Positions 52,401-64,000 of a stretch of DNA of 64,000 bases are shown piece after piece. A program made the translations under genes and the position numbers. Each line of letters begins with the position of its first letter. Position 1 is the first letter of the stretch. The DNA is from Baylisascaris procyonis (taxonomy: Eukaryota; Nematoda; Chromadorea; Rhabditida; Ascarididae): positions 1 through 64,000 of the forward strand of contig JAZARR010000212.1 of assembly GCA_037389465.1 (NCBI GenBank). Direction: 5' to 3'. Under the pieces are notes generated by a model. It did no database searches. It was given only the letters and a program-made list of their open reading frames with translations, and was not told the DNA's origin.

Positions 52401-55400
52401 TTCACATCGTTACTAAAATGAGATAGCGAGATGAATATTTCAACAAGCCTGCAACTTTTCTTGACGTATCGATGCAAGTTTTATTGGCGGCGAGGATTTC
52501 TGAAAACTTATTATTTTGCAGCTGGACGCTTTTTTGTCTGTCTTCTGTTTATTCCTCTTATCAGCTAAATGATGCACCCCCTAGGTGGACGTCGAATTTC
52601 CAATTCCACATCACCGATAATTCAGGATTTGCCGGGCTGTTTCGGAGTGTCTCGAGCAACAGTACTGCAATGGGTCGAGCGCTGAATGTCCCGAGTCGCT
52701 TCCCAAGGAAGATGGTCGACCTTGTCAAGACTCAACGAAAGTTTGCTACGCCGGAAACTGTAACGGCTCGGTTTGTGCTCAGGTTTGTCATGAAACTATA
52801 AATACCCTTTTGTATCGTATAGCTGTCACCCAGCTGTGTCATATTCAGCCAGAAATGCTTGAGACATGAAGCACTAGCAATTCTATGCGACACTAATTGT
52901 TGACACAGCAAACACGTGATAAATATTTCTATTCTTAGCGCTTGTTTGTACTGTTCGGCAGTTCGCGCCTGCTGAAACGGATTTCGAACAGGATGTCAAA
53001 CCGGAGTCTATGGTGCCATGTTTTGTAATGGCGGGCATTCATTTTCAGGTTGGCTTGAAAGATTGCTTTTTGACGGAAGGGAGCCCCGAACACCTATGCC
53101 ATCTCGCCTGTGAGGATGCAAATGGGAGTAAGCTTTGAGTTCATTTTAAGCATCTATCGTCTATTACGTTTTGCATATGCTTAGTTTGCTTCAATCATTT
53201 TCTTTTTTTCTGTAACGTGTCGGCCCTCTGATGTACGAATCTAGAGGAGTGGTTGCGTTTATAGGGATAACGTTTCCTCAGACTGTATATCGAGTAGGGA
53301 ATAACTAGAGAAAATTGTGGAACGCAGATCTTGCATACGATTCGAGGACGAATGGATGTAAAAAATATGTGTGTGGATAGATGCATTTGTTTGTTATCGA
53401 CGATAAAACTCAGTGAGCAATCGCTTTGTTTAGAATCACGTGTTATCTTTCGTCGTCATCACCAGACAGTTTTATCATAGGGCGAATATCTCATTGCTTG
53501 CTTTCATTGTTGTGGTGACTCACCCATCCATGGGATTGACCACTTTTTGATTCATTTCTAAGCGATTCCATTCGGGAACTTTCTTCTGACGACTGTTTAG
53601 AATGAAATGGAACATTTAAAAAAAAAAAAAAAAACTGAGATTTTCGCATTGAACTCCACTAAAAACTATCTGGGATTAGAATACGCTGCTTAGGTGTATG
53701 CTGGGAATGTCGTTTCGAAAGTGACCACTTCGAAATTTATTTCCCAATGTTACGTCCGATAAGTTTTTGCATGTTAGAGTCTGGAGATCGGCGCAATTTT
53801 TTCGGCCGGGAAGTTATAGTGATCTGCCGTGCTGACCTGTTTACAAACTCCGGCGTCTTAGCCCTCGCAACTTAAAAGCCGGGTGTAGGCAAATGAGTAT
53901 CCAGAAATAGGCGTGAATTTATTGGTCGATCACGAGGAGAGATGTGTGTGGGAGGTGTTTTCATTTGCTGTTTCTTATCGATTGACTCATAGTTATTGCA
54001 GCTATGATTAATACGGTGGAGAGAGGGATTACATGCGAGGGAAGAGTGAAAAGAATTCGCATAGGGGATAGCCGCGATATTCCGAAGAAGAAGAGAGGAG
54101 TCCGGTCTTTCTTAGGACAGATTAACGAGAAAACTGCAGTTATTTTTAAAAATTTTCGTCGCTTTTATGAGATTACCTGTTTTTTGCTCTTCCGAGCTTG
54201 AATCGTCGAGGTTTGTGCTGATATAAGGGGAGTTTGGTTGGAGAGGGAAACGAACAGTAATTTTACTTTTGGTTACCTTATGAATGCGCTGATAAATTCA
54301 ATTCAGCTTGTCGGTCGAGCCTTGTTCTGCCGCAGTTCGCAGCTGGCCGCTTCAGGCAAGTTGGACGAGAGAACAGGCCCGGGCTTATACTTCTTCCTGG
54401 ATCTCCATGTAATAACTACAAGGGTACGTTCGCTCGTTTAACGCGATCGTCTTTTCCGTAAAAGAGCCCTCTACTTGCTTAGGCTACAATCATTCATGTT
54501 TATGTGTGTGATTATCACAAGCACATGTCACTGGAATAAGTCTCTTATTTTGTTTATTTCTAATTCCATATGTGGAATGCTCCGGCAGCGTAAATGCACT
54601 GCTCCTCCTCTCCCTCCGTTTCCTTCCGGGTTTTCGAAGATTTCTTGAGGACCCATTTCAATCCCCAGTTTCATGCGCTTTTTTGGCCAGATTCTATGGT
54701 CCAAAAAATCATATTTTTAGAAACACGTTACGACAGAATTAGCGAAAAGCTATGTGTCAGCCGAAATTTGCGAACGGATTTCTTTACTTTTCTTTGAAAA
54801 TTTGGTTCTTTCTAAACTTTTCAATTTTTCTCTACATTTGAGATATTCTCGCACTGCGGATATGATCGTGAGAATCTCTAGATTTTTGCGCTCTCATACC
54901 CTCTCATCACTTAACCAGGTAGAGTTGGGGGGGGGGGCACTATATGAGATTCATGCCGATTTTTAACTTGTTTCACAGCGCATCGCGACTTCGCAGTATT
55001 TTCTCATCGATTTATCCACATGTTCGCTCACTTTCGCGCTAAAAACTTACTTCCACGTCTGTCTTTTTATCGCTTTTGAACGGGTTTTGTTATTACATGT
55101 TCACTAAAAGTTTGGAGTTTTGCTCAAAAGAGAATTGATTTCTGGCAATTCGCTAAGTGCTTTTTTCGTTCAGTGCTGCAACTGAAGGGACGCGGATAAC
55201 AATTGCTTGTAGAACCTTGGTGAACTTTGATTTTTTGAGTGCCAAAATGCTGAGGCTGTTATATTATGTGTCTGAGTTGTTGCACTGTTTTCTTCAAAAG
55301 TCCTTGGACTTTTGATTTGGGCTAAAGGTGGTTTGGTTTCATGAATTAGAAAATGGCATCTCTCGCATTTCATGTAACGGGCACGTGAGGTTCACTAAGT

Positions 55401-58400
55401 GATATTCACTATATGTGACATGCAGAGTCGTACAATGCTGATTTCGCGACCCTACAAGCGATAAGGCGTCGATGGTGACGTAATAAGCAAAACTGTGGCC
55501 AAATCTCATTCTTTGACGTTTATATTATTCCCTAACCTTTATTAAGCAGCTGTCCCGAAAGCTTGGATTTGTGTATCGGTGGACTCTAGAAATACGAACC
55601 TTAATAAAATCATCTTCATTCCCGGAGCTTTCCTGCTGTACGCGGAAGAGCATTTATGCAGTCTGTTTAACATGTAAAATATGTTTGTATTGCACTTAGC
55701 CTTTTTGATCTATAACGTGAACTTGTTGGCTTAGGTATCGTCTGCTTTTGTTCTTTTGTATCGAATACCTAATCATCGAATCTCTTTTAGGATACTGTGA
55801 CATATTTCGAAAATGTCGGAGTGTGGATGCAGATGGTCCGTTGGCTCGGCTCAAGAATGTCATTTTCAATCCAAAGACTCTTCACGAAGTGAAATACTGG
55901 ATCCAGGCAGCAACTTTTTTTTAATTTGCATATCGGCTTTTGTATGCTCAGATGGCTTTGTGGGGAAGTTTGATATTCTCAGTGGAATTATGCAATTTCT
56001 TTACCGACAGATCCTCTTGAAATTTTGCATTTCGTACAGAGGCATCCCCGCTATTCCTAGCTGGAGGGGGAGAACGCAGTATTTCAAAGAACTAAGGAAA
56101 TTATGAAAATTTTGAGAGAAAATATTAATGAAATCAAGCGCCGGGCCACAACGAAACTAAATTTGTACTACAGTGAGTTGGAGAATGGATAGAACGTTTG
56201 TACACATGCTATATGGTCGCTTCTAAGGAAAGTAAACCTAACTGTTGTCAGATGCGCTCAACTGGCACACATCTTATTGGAGCGGTTTATATATAGCTCG
56301 CACAGCCTGCGCAAAAAGGCCTGTGCGAGTGATGCGCAGATGTTCCGGCCAGCAATATCCACGCAATTACATAATTTCACGTTAAGAAGGGCGCAGTTTG
56401 CTCGAAAATATTACAACTAAAATCCGCATAAGTTACGATTTTCAAAAGATAGACGGCGCAGATCTCACCCGGGTGCTACGATTAGTAATTATTACGCACA
56501 GTTTCCATGAAACCAATAAGCTCTGCTTGGATTGAGCTTTTTTATCACGAATTCAGCGGCTGGTCAGGCGTTCCACGGAAATGACGCTGCGCCCTTACAG
56601 ATGATAACGTATCAGCGGGTTCGCGAGATGCATGCTGCAGCTAGTCTGCTGCTGGCGTCTTACTCGCTGCGCGGGGTTGACTGCAGGAGTCCCATGGCTC
56701 AGCAGATCGCGAGGACACGGTAGCATAGGGTCCGTTGGCAGGGATTTGCGTCGCCATCATGCCCATTTTAATTTTTATCACTTCGAAGCAAGATCTTTAG
56801 AAGATAAACAACCATTAATATATGATTGAAGCTGTGTCAAGTTAGCATATTTACTTCCTTCAAATATTTGGTGAAACCTGAACTATTCTTTATGTTTAGA
56901 GTACTATTTTGTCAGGTGTAATCGAAATTGAAAGGATGTTTTGTGTCCAGATTGTTTTACTATAAGGTATACGTCGGTTTAAAACTGTGATAACAAATGC
57001 GATGCGCGCACCGTTTTTTGTTACAAGTCAAAAAACAAGTACCACAAAAATTGTAGGTCTTAGAAATGACCACACGGATTGCGCTTCGTATTGGGAGAGA
57101 TGAAGGGATGCTCATCTAGTTGTAAGCGTCCATCCTGCTCTCCACCACGTTAAATTTCCGTCCGAAGGTTTTTCAATGGTCTCTTTTCTGTGAATTTCTT
57201 CCACGCAATGTTATTATAGAAATTTTGGTTGGCCTATCCATTCTATCATTCTTTTTCAAAACGCGCAAAAGTCCTTTTTTCTTCCACATTCGTTTTTTCT
57301 CTTCATGCATTTCGCTTCAGAATAGAGATCGCTTCCTCCCTAGAAACACCCTGCATACGTAAATCTCTGCTTACGCTTGTGCGTTATGGTCACTTTTGAG
57401 GAGTCTTATAAGGCTTCTCGTTGAATGTTTCGTTGATCTGTTTTTTTTTTTCAGTTTTGGCCCTCAACATTATGCATGGTAAGACTTTTGGGATTGAAAG
57501 TTTTGTTTATTTATTGAACAGATTGTTCAGGTGAATTGGTGGGTGGTCGTGATCGGAGGCCTGGGATTGCTACTCTTCATGGCTGTTTTCATCAAATGTT
57601 GTGCGGTGCATACGCCCAGCACGAATCCGAACAAAGCGCCCGCATTGAATATTTATGACACTTTGCGTCGTCCCAAAACACTCATTCAGAGGCCGAGAGT
57701 GGCACGTTCGGCTGCAGAAGTAAGCTTGCCGCTTATGATGAATTGATTCAATTTTGCTATCCGACTTTTTTCTGCTACTTTATCCGCTCCATTCATTTAT
57801 CTTTTAGCAATTTTTTCTACAAATCAGATTCACGTTAAACGCTGAGAGAAGAAACTTTTGTAAATAAATCAGACAGCGTTTTTAAAACGCTGACAAATGA
57901 ATATCACCTTGTCGGGAGGAGGATTTCATTTCCATTTATCTAATAACCTTCTAAATGGCAACGTTATTCCGTGATGAGTTGCAGAATGATTATTTCTGGG
58001 TGATGAGCTGATGATAATTCTAGGGCGAATTTTTTTTTAAAGATTTTTTTCCATTGTTGCAATGTTAAAGTTAAGTTTGATGAAACCAGTACACATTTCT
58101 TCATTTCCCTTCGCTAAATTTTCCATTCTTCGTTTGTCGGTGATGAGCATTGTCAAAAAAAGTGGAGGTTATTTAGGCTTCATTCCAATTCACCCTTAAT
58201 TCACGCTTGTAATTTCGCCTCTGAAGATTAGACGAGTGACGAGAAAGCATTCTAGAACGGCTCAACTAACGCGGGTGCTGCATCACGACGGCATAACGCT
58301 CATCACTCGGCCAGTGATCGTCCGTCCTCCATACAGGCATCGTTCCATCCGATTGCGTCCGCACCACCTATGCCACCCACGAGTGTGATTGTGGTGGAGC

Positions 58401-58522
58401 CACCGCCTCCATACACGGCATCCACCGATCCTGGAGCGGCACTTGGTGGACCGAAACGAGGTCATCGCAAGAATAAGCGAAGGAGTGACATCGAAATGCG
58501 AGTTAAAAACCGGCGCAACTAA
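43448..58522 (+). CDS. sup-17: ADAM10/SUP-17 (Kuzbanian) membrane metalloprotease, 5' end missing
   Basis: Sixteen exons were read: 43448-43578, 44043-44198, 44706-44880, 45744-45824, 46377-46457, 46677-46794, 47260-47464, 49072-49244, 50491-50631, 51953-52172, 52626-52782, 53049-53127, 54307-54423, 55791-55906, 57531-57719 and 58256-58522. They encode about 800 residues. In order: prodomain with a cysteine-switch-like HGCGMDEE; the RYKR furin-type site; the metalloprotease domain ([31 protein letters not shown]); the zinc site [12 protein letters not shown]; the Met-turn [12 protein letters not shown]; the disintegrin domain [16 protein letters not shown]; a Cys-rich domain ending [17 protein letters not shown]; the transmembrane segment [20 protein letters not shown]; and a Pro-rich tail with PPPPY. 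ADAM10 sheds ectodomains and makes the S2 cut in Notch, for which C. elegans sup-17 is established. All phases agree except between 50631 and 51953, where a small exon is missing. The signal peptide and start of the prodomain were not found. Confidence 0.95.
47695..47707 (+). repeat. Poly-G tract in a sup-17 intron
   Basis: About 13 consecutive G on the sense strand, followed by AAGGGGG, in the intron between exons 47260-47464 and 49072-49244. Confidence 0.9.
53622..53634. repeat. Poly-A tract in a sup-17 intron
   Basis: An uninterrupted A run of about 16 (roughly 53619-53634) within the intron between 53127 and 54307. It is ordinary intronic simple sequence, and nothing around it resembles a retrotransposed copy. 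Confidence 0.7.
54927..54937 (+). repeat. Poly-G tract in a sup-17 intron
   Basis: About 11 consecutive G on the sense strand, in the intron between exons 54307-54423 and 55791-55906. Confidence 0.9.
56297..56339. repeat. Two interleaved inverted repeats (pseudoknot-like)
   Basis: CTCGCACAG (56297-56305) pairs with CTGTGCGAG (56321-56329), and CTGCGCA (56307-56313) pairs with TGCGCAG (56333-56339). The order A-B-A'-B' is that of an H-type pseudoknot in RNA; in DNA the two arms would compete. The element is GC-rich against AT-rich surroundings and lies in the sup-17 intron 55907-57530. Its function is unknown. Confidence 0.7.
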
Positions 58523-61410
58523 AAGCAATTATTTCCTTGAAGTCCTGTTTTTTTTTTTGCATCGTTTTCATTTTGCTCCTTCTTTACTTTTAAGTTTTTT
58601 GCGTCGATTTTACCGTCAGGCGCTCGTCTGGGAAGCCACCATTTGCCGAACTCCTTGTAGGTGCGAGAGCTGTTGTGACGGCCGAACATCACGGCACTTT
58701 TGAGTAATAAGTTTTCAGCAGTGGGCTTTGGGACTAAATGAAATCATGAGTCATTTCTTCTTGTAAGTAAGGAAATGAGTGGAGTTTAAATTTGAAACGA
58801 AATTTATTATTGAGTTTATTGCAAAAACGAGCGAATGATCCGAAGTAACCGATCTTTGTTCCATTTTGTGCCAACTAGGTGATTACAATTCGTTGATTCG
58901 TTTCTTGGAACATCATGGAAATCATGGAAACAATTTCTGTTTGTCTGTGCTGAATTCATTCGCCAAATCTATACGTAAATTTTGATCACATCTGTAATGA
59001 GATTACTGGCAAGCATGGCCCATCTCTGATTTTGCGCCATTGGTAGCATTTTGATGCGCTGAACCGCGCGTCTCATGTTTATGTCTGTGCCCTTAATTCG
59101 TTTTTTTTTACAGGGGCATAGTAATAATGAATTATGCATACGTTGGGTGTAAACTGCTTTTTTTGATAAGAACACGAAATACAGCCTTGCATTTTATTAG
59201 CAAAATGAAAACGTTTAGTCACTTCCAAAGATCGGCTGAGGCCGTTGTTTCCTTATTGGTGATGACGTCCGCAGTTGGCCTCATTTATAGGTGAATGTAA
59301 TGTAAAATATCGTGAGAAATGTCTCTTCTGGCCCTTCATCCTTCTGTTTATCCCGGCAGTTCGCTGTTTATAATTTTCGGCTAGCGCGTGATTGCGCTTA
59401 TCTCTTTGTTTCTTTTTTTGCTCGTTTCAATTTTGTTATCGTTTCTATCGTATTATCATTATTACTAAAACCGATCGATCCGCTTTAAAGTCTTCGCATT
59501 CCTTTCAAGAAATCTCGGGAGGCGCACAGCGTTGTCCTGTTCTGAAGGGTGTTCGGAAGTCATCATCCATCAGGCTTCTTATGGTGTTTCTTTCAAGCGC
59601 ATAATGCCTTGGTGTGCTAAGTGTTGTTTGGGTGTCTTTTTCTGTGAATAGCGCGGTTAATGTGATCCCGGGTTCCTCTTACGAATGGGGCGAAGGAATC
59701 CCTAAGCGTTTTATGTTCGCTAAAGACCTTGGCATGGGAGTTCCTTTGCCTTTCATACGTAAGCAGCGTAAACGCAGGCTGTTATGTTTATCGTTTATGA
59801 TGAGATTTTGCAGTACTTTTCTCACCGGCGACCGTCTGTTTTTCCTTCTGCTTTAGTTTTGTATTCGCCTTTTTAAACCTCTTCAAATAGCATCTGTATA
59901 ATATAATCCGTCTACGATGCGCTTCAAATGCTCGGCGGCGTTTAAGCATTGCTCGTAAGTTGAGTGACGTTGTTTATCTTTCTGGTAATGCCATTGCTGC
60001 TTTGACATAATATGGGAATTTTGTTGTGATTAGACCAAAAATACCCCTTCTGTGTATCCAAATGTATGACTCGTCTGTATTCCATAGTTCCACAAAGCAG
60101 TGGTATTCGTTCGAAAATATCTTTGGAAAATTGCTTTTATTTCATCAGCAAAAACTCCAAACGCCTAAAAGCTTAACTGTTCGCTTTTTTAGTGAAAGGA
60201 TGCTTTCAAGAGGCTTTCATTCAACTAGTTGTTGTTCGTAAATTTTAAAGAAAGTGTTTATCCAGATGAAGAAAGTATCCGCAGTTATTTTGTTTATCGC
60301 TTTTGGACTACCACCTTTTAAAGGGCGCTTTATCTGCTTCATTCGTGAGAGTATTGGGCGAGTCAAGTGTTGTAAATAAAATGTTGCTAAATGGGCATTT
60401 TAGGTTTTGAATGAAGCATTTGAAGTGTTATTGGTGTAATTTTTGCGAGGTGTCTCGCCTGCCTTTTGGTGCGTTTACTGCCTCTCAGTGCTTCTCGAAT
60501 GCTGCCACAATCATCCATTGACGTGTTTCTAATTTTTTCGGAAGGTAGAATGGTCACACAAATGGATGAAAGTAATGCATTCATAGTCGATTGTTGAGTG
60601 TTTATTCAAATTTTTCTTTGCTCCCACACCGCCAACCGCTGTTTGCCTCTTATTTGAATGATGCGTCTGTCATTGTGATTGTATCTTTGTTTTGTGTTTT
60701 CATCTTTGTTTTGCATTCTGCAAATTTCTTATCTGCACAGCATTGTTTTTTTAAGTGATCTGCATCGTGTAATTTATACTCTGCATTTTGTAAGTAAATG
60801 CAGCCTCAATGCGTGGTGGGTGGTCGACGAAAGAGTGCATTAGGATCTTGTTAATGTTATTTTACACTTTTATCGCGCTTCACTTGTACTAAGATTGAGA
60901 ACGAAGCGCCGGAAATTGTGTAAAGTAGGGGAGGTGAAGGGGAGGGGGGGTGTGCGGAGAAGGAAGGAGGAAAACGGGGCCATCAGTCATCTTGTGCTCT
61001 TTTGGAAATGTGCTCCAAAGCCACGTCAACAGTGTATTGATGGTTGTGTTGGTTATCCGTCTGGATGGGAAAGTGAAGTATTGCCACTCGCATGGCTGTT
61101 GTTATGGAATACGGTCCGGGCTGCGCAATATTAGGTGCTAAGGGATTCCAGCACTATGTTCGCGCCCTAGTGCTTTACTTCAATGTTTTTTCTTTCTTTG
61201 AATGTTCTGTTCCATCGTGTCCATATAAGTCTTTCGTGCACTTCGTTTCTGCTGTCCCGGCTGTTGCTTGTGTTGGCAGAAGTCGGCATTCGGCAAACAT
61301 TCCCGTTCGTGTTGTTTTCTTCGTTTCTCGCTCGCAATTGCCTTAGCATTTGGCTTTCATTGATTTTCCTTAATTAAACGATTAAGAAATCGTATGTGCT
61401 GCTTCGCATA
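58523..61410. other. Spacer downstream of sup-17
   Basis: About 2.9 kb with the sup-17 3' UTR at its start. No canonical AATAAA was found close to the stop; AATAAG occurs near 58708. One short segment, about 59653-59761, reads like protein (NVIPGSSYEWGEGIPKRFMF and onward), with a possible acceptor (TGTGAATAG) and donor (GTAAGC). I could not connect it to other exons or a family. A purine-rich G tract lies near 60928-60970. No RNA gene was seen. Confidence 0.45.
59653..59758 (+). CDS. Candidate isolated exon, family unknown
   Basis: The plus-strand frame reads AVNVIPGSSYEWGEGIPKRF and then MFAKDLGMGVPLPFI. It is bounded by a possible acceptor (TTCTGTGAATAG) and a donor-like GTAAGC. Residue balance and the Gly/Pro/aromatic pattern look more like real protein than most frames here. 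No neighbouring exon of matching phase was found, and I do not recognise the family. Confidence 0.2.
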
Positions 61411-63700
61411 ATGAATGCTGCAGTGCGGCTGTTGTCATCCTTCCATTTTATTGGTTGTCTGTTGATGTTGCATATGGCGTTTATTGTCGCCATCGTTTTA
61501 GTTGTTGTCACGACGATCACCACATCAGCGCGAATAGGTACGTATACAGAGCGAGTTTCTCGTTGCTCTTTCTCAGGTTAAAATAAGAGTTAAATTATTT
61601 GAACGGTGCTGAGATTTGAAAGCTAACCAATCAATGTATCAAGCGAACGAAACTTAAATTCCGAATTAACACTAATTAGGGTCTACTCGATTCCTTTGTA
61701 ATTATAGTGGTGAAAATTGAAGTCACCAAAACTGATTGTGACAGTAAAATCAGCAGCGCATGCTGTTAACAACTCTGCTGCAACAGTCGCGTGATGTCAT
61801 GTGATGCGTAATAAAGGTCATTTATGTGGGCTCATCAAAAACAACGATCAGGGTCGGCGACCTATGAGGCAGTGACCGTTACCAGTTGCCGTAGTGAATA
61901 CAGCTAGTAAAAGTCCACGAGTTTTTATATAGTTGACGAACTTGCTCTATATATGCCACTGACCAGGTCTGCATGCGCTAAATTGAAATCGCTAATGATA
62001 AGAAGATGTTGGCATCTAAGTTACTATGAAGGAAATGATTTCTGAGTTCATCTGTCAAGCGGCGGTTACTGTATCCAGGAGTGTGCATGCACGTAACGAT
62101 AGAATGATGTGAGCGTTGTCGAAGCAAAGGCTTCAGATGGTTAAGAACAATAGATGACGACATAGTAGACAGGCATTCATTAGGTGCTCGAAAAGGATAT
62201 CAGCCTTCGCAAAGAGCGCCGTTGGTGCGCCTCTCACAGCGAAGTGCCGTATAAAGGTCAGTTACTAAAGATTAGCTATAGAAGCCATGTGACAACAACG
62301 TTCCAGGAATACACCAAATTGTTCCAAGACTTCTAGCATCAACCGTGTTTTCTTAAACTTCGAGAACTCGGTGAAGAAATGCGAGTCAGTTTGTCAGCAA
62401 CAATAGAGGGAATCAATGTGACTATCACCTGAAATAGCAGTACCAGTAGCATCCAGCCTATGATTCACGTTTAGCCTGAAGGCCTCAAAACATTTTCGAC
62501 GATATCGGAATTCCGCACAACGAAGTGGTTCCGTTGCTTCTCCGTATTCTTAATCACTTATTGTCATCGCAGCCTACTGCCCGAACACAATTGTCTAGCC
62601 GTGAAGTAACCGTACAAGAAATACAGGAAACAATACAGGAAAATACAGATATCTGACCACTGCATTGTAAACCCCACAGGTAGTAAGATGTCGGTGTGTG
62701 TGGGTGCATGCATTCACGAACGCCATATGCATATATTTGCTCATTATTTTCATCATCTAACTACTGATCTGCAGTGACATCGTTATTTTCACGTACGCTT
62801 TAGTTTTATTGCGATGTTATAAAATTTATCCTCGAGCGTTACTTAATATCCTTTACTCTGCATACTGGGTTGTCGTCTACAAGCAGCCTTCTAGTCACAT
62901 TTGATTTCTTTGATCTGAATCTTTCCTAGTTAGCTCACTTTAGTACAGCGATCCTTCAATATGAACTTCTCAATTAAAGAACAACTTGAGAGAAATGAAT
63001 AAGCAGTGTTGCAGCAGTGGCAAAATTTTGATGAACGGGTGCTTCGTTATGACTGTTTCGAGTTGAAACGTATGAAGCATAGGTGTTGTGCATCACCCTT
63101 CAAATACAATGAAGCTCTTATTACGACCGTCAAGAATGCTATAGCACATGTACGTTCGCCACCCTACTACAAACAATACATATTTGCCCCGCAAGCATAC
63201 CTCAATAGTTTTTTCCAGTTTTACTGCTCTAGGCGGCTATCTTCCGCCAGTATTACGGCATTCTGCCGATATCAAGAATAGATCTTTCCAACTGTTGCTT
63301 TCACGATTCAGCTCTACCAAGCTCTCCATTTGTTCATTTATTAGCTGATAACGCGACAAAATTAAAAGTCAGAAAGATAAGAGCACTAGGAAAATTCACG
63401 AAGAAATTCATATGTGAAAAACTGCAAGTCATAATGGCTTTTCTAACTGAAAAACATATTTTTATTGAATTGAAACAGCTGAAGATTAATGTTACGTAAA
63501 AAATCTCTTTGAATGATTTGGTATTTGGAATATTATTCCTGCAGATGTTTCGTTATTTCTTTGAAAAGAAGAATAAAATACACAAATTTCAGCCGTCTTC
63601 GTCGATGAAAATGAAGAGCAAAAATTTGCAGCGATTGCCGATTACAATGGAATTCCGATGAATGCACTCAAATTCGCTCATTTTGAGAGGATGCTATCTA
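61411..63700 (+). CDS. Partial membrane-anchored protein gene at right edge, unidentified
   Basis: The first exon is probably 61411-61537. It encodes a short N-terminus (MNAAVRLLSSFHF), a strongly hydrophobic run (IGCLLMLHMAFIVAIVLVVV) and TTITTSARI, ending at a strong donor (ATAG|GTACGT). This suits a type II signal-anchor or signal peptide. Two later stretches look coding. About 63015-63149 (QWQNFDERVLRYDCFELKRM, then KHRCCASPFKYNEALI and on) lies between TTGCAG and GTACGT. From about 63593, VFVDENEEQKFAAIADYNGI, PMNALKFAHFERM follows a TTTCAG acceptor. The phases do not join simply: 63149 ends in phase 0 but the better 63593 frame needs phase 1, so an exon is missing or another donor is used (for example after 63153). 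I do not recognise the family. The gene probably continues beyond the window. Confidence 0.35.
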
Positions 63701-64000
63701 TACCGGATATTAGTAACAATTTTATGACGTTATTTTTTCTTTTACTTACCCACTGATAGGAATGAAATAGCACCTAACTGCAATAAATTACACTTTAAAT
63801 GGCTACAAAGATTTACTTCTATAAACTAATCAGCGTTTATTATTTCTTTTCCTTTATCTACGATATTTACTGCATCGATATTTTTCTGCTATTATTACTG
63901 TCATGTGGAATGGTCGAATGAAGTAAACGACGATGTGCGATGTGTTTCCTTCACTTATATCAAAACATTAGGATCGTTTTTTCGCATCAGCTGATATCGT

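Noticed and set aside
52472..52801. 109-codon plus-strand frame as a gene
   Set aside because: It is an out-of-frame shadow of the SUP-17 disintegrin/Cys-rich exon 52626-52782, whose correct frame is Cys-rich and matches the family.
56532..56829. Protein-like frames in the sup-17 intron (for example [15 protein letters not shown])
   Set aside because: They lie within a phase-0 intron whose flanking exons align without a gap, and I see no family match or splice sites.

Overview
The window is the end of a nematode chromosome followed by about 58 kb of unique, intron-rich DNA. It opens with about 5.7 kb of uninterrupted GCCTAA repeats. This is the C-strand of the TTAGGC telomere used by Caenorhabditis, Ascaris and strongylid-type nematodes, so base 1 lies at or near the physical chromosome end. 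A 400-base zone of broken repeats (5708-6103) joins the array to unique sequence. Small exons, T-rich introns ending in TTTCAG, long introns and likely trans-splice acceptors just before start codons all fit a nematode. The species cannot be named from the sequence.

Four genes can be recognised by reading exons across splice sites. (1) 8988-12861, plus strand: a five-EF-hand calcium sensor of the PDCD6/ALG-2 type, with three exons. (2) 29576-19976, minus strand: an HNF4-type nuclear receptor with DNA-binding and ligand-binding domains in about nine exons, one intron being GC-AG. (3) 34968-36575, plus strand: a three-exon OCIA-domain (OCIAD-like) membrane protein. (4) about 43448-58522, plus strand: an ADAM10/SUP-17/Kuzbanian transmembrane metalloprotease. 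At least 16 exons of gene 4 are visible, from the mid-prodomain to the stop codon; its signal peptide and first prodomain exon are not securely located. A fifth gene, probably beginning at 61411 with a membrane segment, runs towards or past the right edge and was not identified.

The rest is introns and intergenic DNA holding simple repeats: a 31-bp minisatellite, a 108-base TA tract, several G-tracts and a compact pair of interleaved inverted repeats inside a SUP-17 intron. I saw no tRNA, rRNA, CRISPR array or intact transposon. The genes do not form an operon or obvious pathway. They lie on both strands with kilobase spacers.

The most checkable unusual points are the telomere boundary, the two GC-AG introns inferred from phase and family alignment, the sense-strand bias of intronic G-tracts, the pseudoknot-like element at 56297-56339, and the unresolved exon joining the protease and disintegrin domains of SUP-17.
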